This document shows, in pieces, positions 1 to 6,794 of a stretch of 7,830 bases of DNA. This DNA is from JBKECP01 sp047974765 (GTDB taxonomy: Bacteria > Pseudomonadota > Gammaproteobacteria > Pseudomonadales > Halieaceae): assembly GCA_047974765.1 (NCBI GenBank), contig JBKECP010000016.1, forward strand, positions 1-7,830, read 5' to 3'. Position numbers and translations under genes: made by a program. The stretch's first letter is position 1; each line of letters opens with the position of its first letter. Under the pieces are notes generated by a model, which saw only the letters and a list, made by a program, of their open reading frames with translations, was not told where the DNA came from and did not search any database.

Positions 1-33
1 GCAGTCGGCGGAAAACGGAAGCGTCGCACACTC

Positions 34-60
34 GACTTTGGTCGAATCTGGACCAAGGTC
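34..60 (+). promoter_or_regulatory. Inverted-repeat operator candidate upstream of the porin
   Basis: GACTTTGGT (34-42) and ACCAAGGTC (52-60) form an inverted repeat with 8 of 9 positions paired and a 9-base spacer. GGTCGAAT also occurs twice in direct orientation (40-47 and 57-64). The right arm recurs before the DUF4212 gene at 1462-1470. The symmetry suggests a site for a dimeric regulator. In gammaproteobacteria the CrbS/CrbR (MxtR/ErdR) two-component system controls acetate-uptake genes and is one candidate, but I cannot confirm its motif from memory. Confidence 0.4.
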
Positions 61-120
61 GAATTTCGTATGCCCACGCAGGCGTCAATACTGCTATGGC
101 GCAACAAATATAATCTAAGC

Positions 121-125
121 AGGAG
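121..125 (+). promoter_or_regulatory. Ribosome binding site of the porin gene
   Basis: AGGAG lies 8 bases before the ATG at 134 but only 2 bases before the in-frame TTG at 128. The spacing therefore selects ATG 134 as the start. Confidence 0.7.
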
Positions 126-133
126 CGTTGACC

Positions 134-1453
134 ATGCACAAACCCATCCGCCATGTATTGCTTGCAGCCGGTGCGACGCTGTTGGCCAGCCCTGTGCTGG
201 CTGATAATGTCAGTGATCGCATTGCCGAGCTGGAACGCCAGATTGCCGAACTCAAGGCTCAGGTGTCAGACAATAAAGAAACTATCAGTACCAATGCTGT
301 CGAAATCGAAAAAGCACGGCCCACCAAAAAAGGCACCCAGCTGACCTATGGTGGTTTTATTCAGCTTGATGCTATCAGTACGGATTATTCTGAAGGTAAG
401 CCTGCCAGTGGACTGATTGACGACTTTATCGTGCCTTCACTGATTCCGGTTGAGCCAACATCCGGCAGCGCTGATTCTTACAATCGCTTCAATATGCACG
501 CAAAAACATCACGCTTCTTTTTTACCACTAAAACCAAAACAGATGCGGGTGATATTTCAACCCGTATTGAGCTGGACTTTATGTTGAGTCCGGGGGGGGA
601 TGAACGAATTTCCAACAGCTGGAATTCCCGTCTGCGTCATGCCTTTGTGCAATGGGACTACGCCGAAGGCAAGTCGCTGTTGGCGGGCCAGAGCTGGAGT
701 ACCTTCTTTAACGTGGGCGCATTACCTGATGTGCTGGACTTTGTGGGTCCGGTTGGCACGCTGTTTGTCCGTCAGCCGCAGATTCGCTGGACCAGCGGCC
801 AGTTACAGCTGGCGCTGGAAAATCCGGCGACCCGCCTCAATGAGTATAACGGCAGTAGTGTTGGCACCCGCCTTGATAACTCGGAAAACATACCGGACAT
901 CATCGCCCGCTATAACGGCAAGCGTGGTGATTTAACCTGGTCGGTAGCCGCCATGGCGCGTCAGCTCAGCTATGAAGCCCGTGCCAGCAATGCCTTTGAA
1001 GGCAGCGATGACACCCGGTATGGCTATGGCTTGAGTCTGGCAGGCAAGTGGGTTCTGGGCCGCGACGATATCCGCTTTATGCTCAACTACGGTGATGCGC
1101 TGGGCCGTTATCTGGGGGTGAACAGTTATAACGATGGTTACATTGATACCAGCGGTGATATTGACACCATCGATCAGTGGGGCGCCTTTGTGGCTTATCA
1201 GCACTATTGGAGTGATCACTGGCGCAGCACCTTCTCACTATCTGCCAGTGGTGCCGACAACCCGGATGTGGGTGAGTTTGTCGGAGCTGACAGCCTGGCC
1301 AGTGAGTACCAGTCCGTTCATGCCAACCTGAACTGGCTGCCTGCGCCCAATCTGCAAATTGGCGGTGAGTACAGCTATGGCCGCAAGGAGCTGGAGGATG
1401 GCCGCAAGGGTGATCTGAACCGGCTGCAATTTGCTGTCAAATACGCTTTTTGA
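134..1453 (+). CDS. DcaP-like outer-membrane porin
   Basis: Predicted 439-residue trimeric-type porin for passive entry of small, probably anionic, organic molecules across the outer membrane. Residues 1-23 form a signal peptide: a basic start, a hydrophobic core and a cleavage site after SPVLA. Residues about 26-61 are a heptad-rich coiled-coil segment (DRIAELERQIAELKAQV). The rest, from the GGFIQLDA strand near residue 73, is a beta-barrel rich in alternating aromatic residues. It ends in FAVKYAF, the terminal phenylalanine expected for BAM-dependent insertion. A coiled coil before the barrel is typical of the DcaP family, known from Acinetobacter as a dicarboxylate channel. The start ATG is chosen by the AGGAG 8 bases upstream. 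A run of eight G at 592-599 lies inside the coding sequence. The neighbouring symporter genes suggest a shared carboxylate substrate, but the substrate itself cannot be read from the sequence. Confidence 0.85.
   Translation: MHKPIRHVLLAAGATLLASPVLADNVSDRIAELERQIAELKAQVSDNKETISTNAVEIEKARPTKKGTQLTYGGFIQLDAISTDYSEGKPASGLIDDFIVPSLIPVEPTSGSADSYNRFNMHAKTSRFFFTTKTKTDAGDISTRIELDFMLSPGGDERISNSWNSRLRHAFVQWDYAEGKSLLAGQSWSTFFNVGALPDVLDFVGPVGTLFVRQPQIRWTSGQLQLALENPATRLNEYNGSSVGTRLDNSENIPDIIARYNGKRGDLTWSVAAMARQLSYEARASNAFEGSDDTRYGYGLSLAGKWVLGRDDIRFMLNYGDALGRYLGVNSYNDGYIDTSGDIDTIDQWGAFVAYQHYWSDHWRSTFSLSASGADNPDVGEFVGADSLASEYQSVHANLNWLPAPNLQIGGEYSYGRKELEDGRKGDLNRLQFAVKYAF
592..599 (+). repeat. G8 homopolymer inside the porin gene
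   Basis: Eight consecutive G encode the Pro-Gly-Gly-Asp stretch near porin residues 153-156. Loss or gain of one G would shift the frame about a third of the way into the protein. Tracts of this length can slip during replication; whether this one varies is unknown. Confidence 0.9.
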
Positions 1454-1461
1454 GGTTTATA

Positions 1462-1470
1462 ACCAAGGTC
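1462..1470 (+). promoter_or_regulatory. Second copy of the ACCAAGGTC motif, upstream of the symporter genes
   Basis: The nonamer ACCAAGGTC, followed by TAA, matches the right arm of the inverted repeat at 34-60. It ends 72 bases before the ATG at 1543, against 73 bases for the porin copy. TATAGT at 1497-1502 starts 26 bases after it and is a plausible -10 hexamer, which would place the motif near -40 to -48, where an activator could bind. No convincing left arm is present here. A shared regulator of the two transcription units is an inference. Confidence 0.4.
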
Positions 1471-1531
1471 TAACAGCAGTGCGTGCACCGGCACAGTATA
1501 GTCTGGCTGCACTCACTGATAAAAATACTAT

Positions 1532-1536
1532 GGAGG
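1532..1536 (+). promoter_or_regulatory. Ribosome binding site of the DUF4212 gene
   Basis: GGAGG lies 6 bases before the ATG at 1543. An upstream in-frame GTG at 1483 has no comparable site, so the shorter 88-residue protein is preferred. Confidence 0.75.
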
Positions 1537-1542
1537 TGTGAC

Positions 1543-1809
1543 ATGTCACATATGACCGAAGAACAGGCGGCAGCCTATTGGAGACGAAATGTTTCGCTCA
1601 TGATCAAGCTGCTGGTTGTCTGGTTTGTCGTTAGCTATGGCTTCGGCATTTTGTTGTTTGATGTACTCAATCAAATTCGTGTCGGCGGCTATAAGCTGGG
1701 GTTCTGGTTTGCTCAGCAGGGTTCGATTTACGTCTTTGTTGTTTTAATTTTTTACTATGCCAGGCGTATGGCAGCATTGGACCGTGAGTTCAATGTAGAC
1801 GAAGACTAA
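1543..1809 (+). CDS. DUF4212 small subunit of sodium:solute symporter
   Basis: Predicted inner-membrane protein of 88 residues, assigned to DUF4212, the small partner of VC_2705-type sodium:solute symporters. It has a short polar N-terminus with the conserved YWRRN segment (residues 12-16), a first membrane helix at about 19-40, a loop with GGYKLGFWFAQQGS (48-61), a second helix at about 58-73, and an acidic tail. This plays the part that DUF485/YjcH plays beside ActP, but the sequence matches DUF4212 rather than DUF485. The large subunit starts 9 bases downstream, so the two are almost certainly co-transcribed and probably made together. The start is set by GGAGG 6 bases upstream. Its role in transport, whether in assembly, stability or modulation, is not established. 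Confidence 0.88.
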   Translation: MSHMTEEQAAAYWRRNVSLMIKLLVVWFVVSYGFGILLFDVLNQIRVGGYKLGFWFAQQGSIYVFVVLIFYYARRMAALDREFNVDED

Positions 1810-1818
1810 GGGGGCATC

Positions 1819-3549
1819 ATGGAACTCAGAATTCTGACTTACCTGGTTGTCGGTGCATCCTTTGCACTATACATCGGTATCGCCATCTGGGCGCGGGCGG
1901 GTTCGACCAAGGACTTTTATGTGGCCGGTGGTGGTGTTCACCCTGTAGCCAACGGGATGGCGACAGCGGCTGACTGGATGTCGGCGGCATCTTTTATCTC
2001 GATGGCGGGTATGATTGCCTTTATGGGTTACGGCGGCTCTGTATTTCTGATGGGCTGGACCGGTGGTTTTGTACTGTTGGCGATGTTGCTGGCACCTTAT
2101 TTGCGCAAATACGGCAAATTCACGGTGCCGGAGTTTATCGGCGACCGCTTCTATTCCCGGACGGCCCGGGCGGTAGCTGTACTGTGTCTGATTATCTGCT
2201 CAGTAACCTATGTTATCGGTCAGATGAAGGGTGTTGGTGTGGCTTTCTCCCGCTTTTTGGAGGTGGACTACAGCGTCGGTCTGATCGTGGGAATGGTGAT
2301 CGTCTTTTGCTATTCGGTCCTGGGTGGCATGAAGGGGATCACTTATACCCAGATTGCCCAGTATTGTGTGCTGATTCTGGCCTACACTATTCCGGCTATC
2401 TTTATTAGTCTACAATTAACGGGTAACCCTCTGCCACAACTGGGGCTGGGTTCCACCCTGGCTGGCAGTGACGTTTATCTGCTGGATCGCCTCGATCAGG
2501 TCGTCATGGAACTGGGCTTTAAGGAATACACCACGGATGTCCGTGGCAGCAGCCTGAATATGTTTGCCTATACCTTGTCGCTGATGATCGGTACGGCGGG
2601 TCTGCCACACGTAATTATCCGCTTCTTTACTGTACCGAAGGTACGCGATGCCCGTTCCTCTGCGGGTTGGGCACTGGTATTTATTGCCATTCTTTACACC
2701 ACTGCACCTGCGGTAGCCGGTATGGCGCGTTTGAACCTGATGGATACTATCGAGCCTTCACCGGGCCAGTATCTACAGTATGACGAGCGTCCCCAGTGGT
2801 TCAAAAACTGGGAAAAAACCGGTTTACTGGAGTTTGAAGATAAAAATGGCGATAGTCGTATTCAGTACAGCTCCAACAAAGACGTCAATGAAATGGTAAA
2901 AATCGACAATGACATCATGGTGCTGGCCAACCCTGAAATTGCCAAACTGCCCAACTGGGTGATTGCACTGGTGGCGGCCGGTGGTCTGGCGGCAGCGCTG
3001 TCGACAGCGGCGGGTCTGCTGCTGGCTATTTCCTCGGCGATATCGCATGATTTGCTCAAGGGTATGATTGCACCCAATATCTCGGAAAAAACAGAGTTGA
3101 TGGCAAGCCGTATTACCATGGCGCTAGCTATTATGGGGGCGGGCTATCTGGGCTTGAATCCACCGGGCTTTGCCGCAGGTACAGTAGCGTTGGCCTTCGG
3201 TCTGGCGGCCTCGTCCATCTTCCCGGCGTTGATGATGGGTATCTTCTCCCCGCGTATCAACAAGGAAGGTGCCATTGCCGGTATGGTTGCCGGTATCGGG
3301 GTAACTCTGCTCTATGTGTTCCAGCACAAAGGCATTATGTTTATTGCATCTACATCCTTCCTGGGTGATATGTCGCCAAACTGGTTCCTGGGAATTGAAC
3401 CCAATGCCTTTGGTGCAGTTGGTGCAGTGGTTAATTTCGCTGTAGCCTTTACCGTATCCAGAATAACCGCTGAGCCACCTGCGTCAGTGAAAGAGCTGGT
3501 TGCGCATATCCGTATCCCGGTGGGAGCCTCTGAAGCTCACGATCATTAA
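1819..3549 (+). CDS. Sodium:solute symporter, VC_2705-type large subunit
   Basis: A 576-residue, multi-helix inner-membrane transporter of the sodium:solute symporter (SSS) superfamily, related to the acetate permease ActP. SSS features are FTVPEFIGDRF (101-111), GGMKGITYTQIAQ (169-181), RFFTVPKVRDARSS (268-281) and the helix LSTAAGLLLAISSAISHD (394-411), where small hydroxyl residues line the sodium site in solved relatives. A hydrophilic loop at about 310-378, larger than in ActP, separates two hydrophobic regions and carries an acidic DKNGDSRI segment (341-348) resembling a calcium-binding loop. Pairing with DUF4212 places it in the VC_2705 subfamily. A G-rich ribosome binding site (1810-1814) precedes the ATG. 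The likely substrate is acetate or another short carboxylate, inferred from family and from the porin upstream. The actP symbol is not used because subfamily and substrate differ or are unproven. Confidence 0.9.
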   Translation: MELRILTYLVVGASFALYIGIAIWARAGSTKDFYVAGGGVHPVANGMATAADWMSAASFISMAGMIAFMGYGGSVFLMGWTGGFVLLAMLLAPYLRKYGKFTVPEFIGDRFYSRTARAVAVLCLIICSVTYVIGQMKGVGVAFSRFLEVDYSVGLIVGMVIVFCYSVLGGMKGITYTQIAQYCVLILAYTIPAIFISLQLTGNPLPQLGLGSTLAGSDVYLLDRLDQVVMELGFKEYTTDVRGSSLNMFAYTLSLMIGTAGLPHVIIRFFTVPKVRDARSSAGWALVFIAILYTTAPAVAGMARLNLMDTIEPSPGQYLQYDERPQWFKNWEKTGLLEFEDKNGDSRIQYSSNKDVNEMVKIDNDIMVLANPEIAKLPNWVIALVAAGGLAAALSTAAGLLLAISSAISHDLLKGMIAPNISEKTELMASRITMALAIMGAGYLGLNPPGFAAGTVALAFGLAASSIFPALMMGIFSPRINKEGAIAGMVAGIGVTLLYVFQHKGIMFIASTSFLGDMSPNWFLGIEPNAFGAVGAVVNFAVAFTVSRITAEPPASVKELVAHIRIPVGASEAHDH

Positions 3550-3578
3550 AAGCAATTACTGTAAAAGGAGCTGGCGCC

Positions 3579-4046
3579 ATGTTTAGCAACAAGCACGTAG
3601 TCATTGCATTGCTGGTGGCGCCGGTATTATCCATCCTGGCCTGGTTTGCCGTTGGCAATTTGTTGGGAGAACAGCCCCGCGCCGCCATTGTGGGCCAGGA
3701 TTATCAACTGCTTGAGAAGAGCAATTGCCGCTATTCCAGCGGTGAGTGTGATCTGGTCAATGGCGATGTAAAAATAGCCCTTCAGATAAACCAGAGCGCA
3801 CTGCCTTCCCAGCTTGAATTGACGTCCAGTATCGCCTTGCGCGGTGTGCTGATGGCCATAGTACCTGTCGGTGGCGAAGATACTGATCCAGTGGCCATGA
3901 CTCTGTCTGATGATATTGGACAACGATGGAGGCTGCCGTTACAGGCCGGTCTTGCTGAGGGTGAGCGTTTGCACCTGGTGGCTGTTACCGATAACAATCG
4001 TTTCAGTGCCGATGTGTCGACGGCTTTTAGCCGCAGTGAGCCTTAG
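3579..4046 (+). CDS. Membrane-anchored protein of unknown function
   Basis: I do not recognise this 155-residue protein. It has a short basic N-terminus, one hydrophobic segment at about residues 7-30 (VVIALLVAPVLSILAWFAVG) and then a soluble region that is probably periplasmic. That region holds two cysteines (C50 and C57) that could form a disulfide, and looks mainly beta-stranded. The anchor lacks a lipobox and is more likely a membrane helix than a cleaved signal. The gene starts 29 bases after the symporter stop, with AAGGAG (3565-3570) 8 bases before the ATG, so it probably belongs to the symporter operon. A role as accessory or sensor subunit of the transporter is possible but rests only on position. 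Confidence 0.75.
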   Translation: MFSNKHVVIALLVAPVLSILAWFAVGNLLGEQPRAAIVGQDYQLLEKSNCRYSSGECDLVNGDVKIALQINQSALPSQLELTSSIALRGVLMAIVPVGGEDTDPVAMTLSDDIGQRWRLPLQAGLAEGERLHLVAVTDNNRFSADVSTAFSRSEP

Positions 4047-4119
4047 CCCTTTAACGATAAATTAAATGTAGCTTTAGCCTTTAAAGTGACGGTAAGTATT
4101 TCTTCACCTGATAGTGCAG

Positions 4120-4138
4120 GCCGGGGCTGCTGCCCGGC
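4120..4138 (+). other. GC-rich hairpin in the leader of the CBS/DUF294 gene
   Basis: GCCGGG (4120-4125) pairs perfectly with CCCGGC (4133-4138) around the 7-base loop GCTGCTG. No run of T follows, so it is not a typical intrinsic terminator. It may end or protect the upstream message or sit in the leader of the downstream one. Confidence 0.45.
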
Positions 4139-4191
4139 AAGTATGCCGGAGATGTGTAATACACAGACTGAAAAAATGATTTCCCCGCGAT

Positions 4192-4196
4192 GGAGG
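4192..4196 (+). promoter_or_regulatory. Ribosome binding site deciding the CBS/DUF294 start
   Basis: GGAGG lies 5 bases before GTG 4202 and 11 bases before ATG 4208. An ATG at 4190 overlaps this site and has no Shine-Dalgarno of its own, so GTG 4202 is preferred. Confidence 0.6.
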
Positions 4197-4201
4197 GCTG
4201 C

Positions 4202-6100
4202 GTGAATATGACGGGTCATTTTGATAGTCGTTCCAAAGACAACACAAGCCGTGCTGCGGTTTCTCCCGAACTGCAATCCATTATCGATTTTCTTGCCCAG
4301 ACCCTGCCTTTTAATGCCCTCAAGATGAACGAGCTGTCCGCTGCTGCGGCTAATTTGCAGATTTACTACCATCGCAAGGGCGAATGTTTTTCCCGTCAGA
4401 AAAGTGGAGGCCTGCGTATTTTGCGCTCAGGAGCCGTTGATCTGCGTGATGACAACAATAAATTACTCGACAGACTGGGTGAGGGTGAAAGTTTTCATAT
4501 TGGACATTTAAATGCAGCTCAGGCAAGTGGTGTGGTTGCGGCAGTGATTGAAGACTGTTTGATTTATCTGTTGCCCGATACTGATTACACCGCCTTGCGC
4601 GAGAATAATCGTGAGTTTGATCGTTATTTTCATAGCCAGCGCAGTCGGCGTCTGCGACGGGCGGCCCGCTATGAACCCGAACCCCATGTAATGACTCAGG
4701 TAGTGGGCAGTGTGATGAGTACCGAACTGCTGGCGGTAAAGCCTGATGACAGTGTGCAGGAAATGGCCCGCCTGATGAGTGAGCGGCGGGTCTCGTCAGC
4801 CTTTGTTATGGCCGATAGCAAGTTGCTTGGTATCGTTACCGACAGGGATTTACGGGTGCGTGTTGTGGCTGAGGGCTTGTCGCCGCAGACTCGGGTAAGG
4901 GATATTATGACGCCAGATCCGATGTGCATGGATGAGCGAGCCAGCCTCTTTGAAGTGCAGCTGACTATGACTCAGCAGGGCTATCACCATCTGCCGATTG
5001 AGCACAATGGTGAACTTAAAGGCATGGTCACGACCTCGGATTTGATGCTTGCACGACAGGATGATCCGGTTTATCTGGTACAGCATATTTCCCGCCAGGC
5101 CAATGTTGAAGGTATTAAGGAGCTGCTTAAAGGTATTTCCGCCCTGGCAGCCCGCTGGGTGAGTGCAGGTATTCGTGCGCGGGAAGTCAGCCGTTTGTTA
5201 ACGGCAATCAGTGATGCGGTCACAGTGCGACTATTGCAGCTGGCGCAGGATTGTTTCGGTGCGCCACCAGTGTCCTATTGCTGGCTGGGTTTTGGTTCAC
5301 AGGGGCGGCAGGAGCAATTGTTGGGAGCAGATCAGGATAATGGCCTGGTTATTGACGACAGTGCACAGCCGGAACATCGTGATTACTTCGACAGGCTGGC
5401 ACGTTTTGTCTGTGATGGTCTGGATGCCTGTGGTTATCCTTACTGCAATGGCAATGTGATGGCGATGAATCCCAGGTGGTGTCAGCCTCTGGCCCGCTGG
5501 CAGGATGAAGTGCTCAGCTGGACCCGCACGCCAACACCGGATGCGGTTATGCATGTATCCATCTTCTTTGATATTCGTGCCGTACACGGAGAAGTACAGC
5601 TGTGTCATAAACTACAGCAAGGTATGCTGGAGCTGGCTTCGCGTAATACGATTTTTCTTGCCGCACTGGCAGCCAATGCGTTGGCCAATCCTGCGCCACT
5701 GGGTATTTTCAGGCGCTTTGTGGTGGATAGAGACGGCCAGCATAGAGATAGCCTCGACCTTAAAAAACACGGTGTTATGTCTATTACTGATATTGTGCGT
5801 CTGCATGCACTCAAGCATAAAGTAAGCGCAGCCAATACGGATGAGCGCCTGCGTGCGCTTGAGCATGTGGGTGCGCTGGCTAAGGTTGATGCGCGTAATC
5901 TTGCAGATGCCTTGCACTGCTTGCAGCGCCTGCGCCTGCAAAACCATGTTGACCAGCAAATACGCAATGAGGCACTCAGTAATTTTATCCGGCCTCGCAG
6001 CTTGTCAAAGATGGCACGCGAGCAGTTGCGCGATGCTTTTTCCATTATTCACGATGCCCAGAGTGCTCTGCGTTTGAATTTCAGACAGGGTATGGGTTGA
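4202..6100 (+). CDS. CBS-domain DUF294 putative nucleotidyltransferase
   Basis: Cytosolic multidomain protein, 632 residues from the GTG start. Residues about 22-130 resemble a cyclic-nucleotide-binding fold, but the ligand-contacting glutamate and arginine expected after the GEGESF turn are replaced (FHIGHL, then QASGVVAAV), so cAMP binding is doubtful. A basic linker follows (RSRRLRRAAR, 147-156). Two CBS domains lie at about 168-225 and 233-290, each opening with a VMS/IMT-type motif; such pairs bind adenine nucleotides in other proteins. A DUF294 nucleotidyltransferase domain (about 296-460) carries FGSQGRQEQ (364-372) and ADQDN (376-380), giving catalytic-type G365, S366, D377 and D379, plus a later FFD (455-457). 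A DUF294 C-terminal domain (about 475-620) follows. The architecture resembles GlnD-like transferases, but the target is unknown. The exonuclease gene overlaps its stop codon by one base. Pseudomonas genomes, as I recall, keep similar genes beside an acetate symporter. Confidence 0.88.
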   Translation: MNMTGHFDSRSKDNTSRAAVSPELQSIIDFLAQTLPFNALKMNELSAAAANLQIYYHRKGECFSRQKSGGLRILRSGAVDLRDDNNKLLDRLGEGESFHIGHLNAAQASGVVAAVIEDCLIYLLPDTDYTALRENNREFDRYFHSQRSRRLRRAARYEPEPHVMTQVVGSVMSTELLAVKPDDSVQEMARLMSERRVSSAFVMADSKLLGIVTDRDLRVRVVAEGLSPQTRVRDIMTPDPMCMDERASLFEVQLTMTQQGYHHLPIEHNGELKGMVTTSDLMLARQDDPVYLVQHISRQANVEGIKELLKGISALAARWVSAGIRAREVSRLLTAISDAVTVRLLQLAQDCFGAPPVSYCWLGFGSQGRQEQLLGADQDNGLVIDDSAQPEHRDYFDRLARFVCDGLDACGYPYCNGNVMAMNPRWCQPLARWQDEVLSWTRTPTPDAVMHVSIFFDIRAVHGEVQLCHKLQQGMLELASRNTIFLAALAANALANPAPLGIFRRFVVDRDGQHRDSLDLKKHGVMSITDIVRLHALKHKVSAANTDERLRALEHVGALAKVDARNLADALHCLQRLRLQNHVDQQIRNEALSNFIRPRSLSKMAREQLRDAFSIIHDAQSALRLNFRQGMG

Positions 6101-6777
6101 TGAGGTGGCGGCGCTTTCGCTATCGCAGGCAGGTAGCTGGCAGCGCACTCGCCACCTGTTGGGATGCGGCAGGGCCAAAGCGTCGGCAGTTCTGGCCACA
6201 GGTTGAGTATCTGGCTTGTGATGCTGAAATGTCCTCGCTGAATGTGGATGAAGGGGAATTATTGAGTCTGGGCTGGGTGCCTGTTATCGGTGGCTCGATC
6301 AGGCTGGGGGAGGCGCAACACCACCTGATTGCCGCGCAGACAGGTGTTGGCCAAAGTGCGGGCATTCATCAGCTGCGTGATTGTGACCTGGAGAATGCTG
6401 AGGCTGAATCAGTGGTGCTGACGCATTTTTGCCGGGCAGCGGCGGGTCGCCTGCTTGTCTTTCATCATGCTCCTCTGGATCTGGCTTACCTCAATCGGGC
6501 TTGTCAACGACACTTTGGTGCACCTTTACTGCTGCCCTGTCTTGATACCATGATGATCGAAAAGCGCCGCCGCGACCGCACTGACACAGTGGTTGCGCAT
6601 GGTAGTCTTACACTGACAGCCTGCCGGCGCCGCTATAGTCTGCCTGCCTATCCTGTGCACAATGCGCTGGTGGATGCGCTGGCTACCGCTGAGCTTTTTC
6701 AGGCCCAGGCCGCTTACAGTGGTGCCATTACCCGCAGTGGCCGACATAAACCCGCCCGCCTGGGAGATTTGTTGTAG
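6100..6777 (+). CDS. DnaQ-like DEDDh 3'-5' exonuclease
   Basis: Predicted 225-residue 3'-5' exonuclease of the DnaQ/RNase T superfamily, which removes nucleotides from DNA or RNA ends using two metal ions. The full DEDDh set is visible: D41 and E43 in CDAEMSS (Exo I), D127 in FHHAPLD (Exo II), and H187 with D192 in HNALVDA (Exo III). About 36 basic or polar residues precede the catalytic domain. It is a lone exonuclease domain without polymerase or GIY-YIG parts, so it is unlikely to be the replicative epsilon subunit. The ATG overlaps the stop of the CBS/DUF294 gene by one base (TGATG), which implies translational coupling. TTG 6097 is in frame but is less likely as the start. Substrate is unknown. 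The tight link with a nucleotidyltransferase suggests a shared pathway, perhaps adding and removing nucleotides, but that is inference. Confidence 0.87.
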   Translation: MRWRRFRYRRQVAGSALATCWDAAGPKRRQFWPQVEYLACDAEMSSLNVDEGELLSLGWVPVIGGSIRLGEAQHHLIAAQTGVGQSAGIHQLRDCDLENAEAESVVLTHFCRAAAGRLLVFHHAPLDLAYLNRACQRHFGAPLLLPCLDTMMIEKRRRDRTDTVVAHGSLTLTACRRRYSLPAYPVHNALVDALATAELFQAQAAYSGAITRSGRHKPARLGDLL

Positions 6778-6794
6778 TATCCCCTGTTTATCAA

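Larger units (their letters stand above)
1..133 (+). promoter_or_regulatory. Intergenic region and likely promoter of the porin gene
   Basis: No gene could be recognised here. The stretch holds an inverted repeat (34-60), a Shine-Dalgarno sequence (121-125) and a few AT-rich hexamers. AATACT at 87-92 is a weak -10 candidate. It lies 26 bases after the ACCAAGGTC motif, the same spacing as TATAGT after the second copy of that motif at 1462-1470. TATAAT at 109-114 matches the consensus perfectly, but transcription from it would begin about at the ribosome binding site. No good -35 hexamer is visible for either, which would fit an activator-dependent promoter. The promoter position is an inference. 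Confidence 0.4.
4047..4201 (+). promoter_or_regulatory. Intergenic region before the CBS/DUF294 gene
   Basis: This 155-base gap is AT-rich at its left end and holds one clear hairpin (4120-4138). TGTAAT at 4155-4160 resembles a -10 hexamer, but no -35 partner is evident. The gap is the longest within the gene set, so a separate promoter for the two downstream genes is plausible. No ACCAAGGTC motif was seen here. Confidence 0.35.

Noticed and set aside
97..111. Sigma-54 promoter starting at TGGC
   Set aside because: The required GC dinucleotide at the -12 position is absent.
109..114. Perfect TATAAT as the porin -10 element
   Set aside because: Transcription would start about at 121, on the ribosome binding site, and no -35 match lies 16-18 bases upstream. 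Kept only as a remote possibility.
1..116. Open frame at the left edge as the tail of an upstream gene
   Set aside because: The stretch reads without stops in one frame but has no recognisable protein character and overlaps the likely operator.
128..130. TTG start for the porin gene
   Set aside because: Only 2 bases separate it from AGGAG, and ATG 134 has ideal spacing and gives a normal signal peptide.
1543..3549. Assignment as DUF485/ActP (yjcH-actP)
   Set aside because: The small subunit has DUF4212 features (YWRRN, GFWFAQQGS) and the large one has the long hydrophilic insertion of the VC_2705 type.
4120..4138. Hairpin as an intrinsic terminator
   Set aside because: No T-run follows the stem.
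4641..4650. GCAGTCGGCG also present at 1-10, as a dispersed repeat
   Set aside because: A single 10-base match inside a coding region with no shared flanks; most likely chance.
5605..6045. Long minus-strand frame of 146 codons
   Set aside because: It is rich in Arg, Ser and Cys, lies wholly within the DUF294 gene and has no recognisable domain or ribosome binding site.
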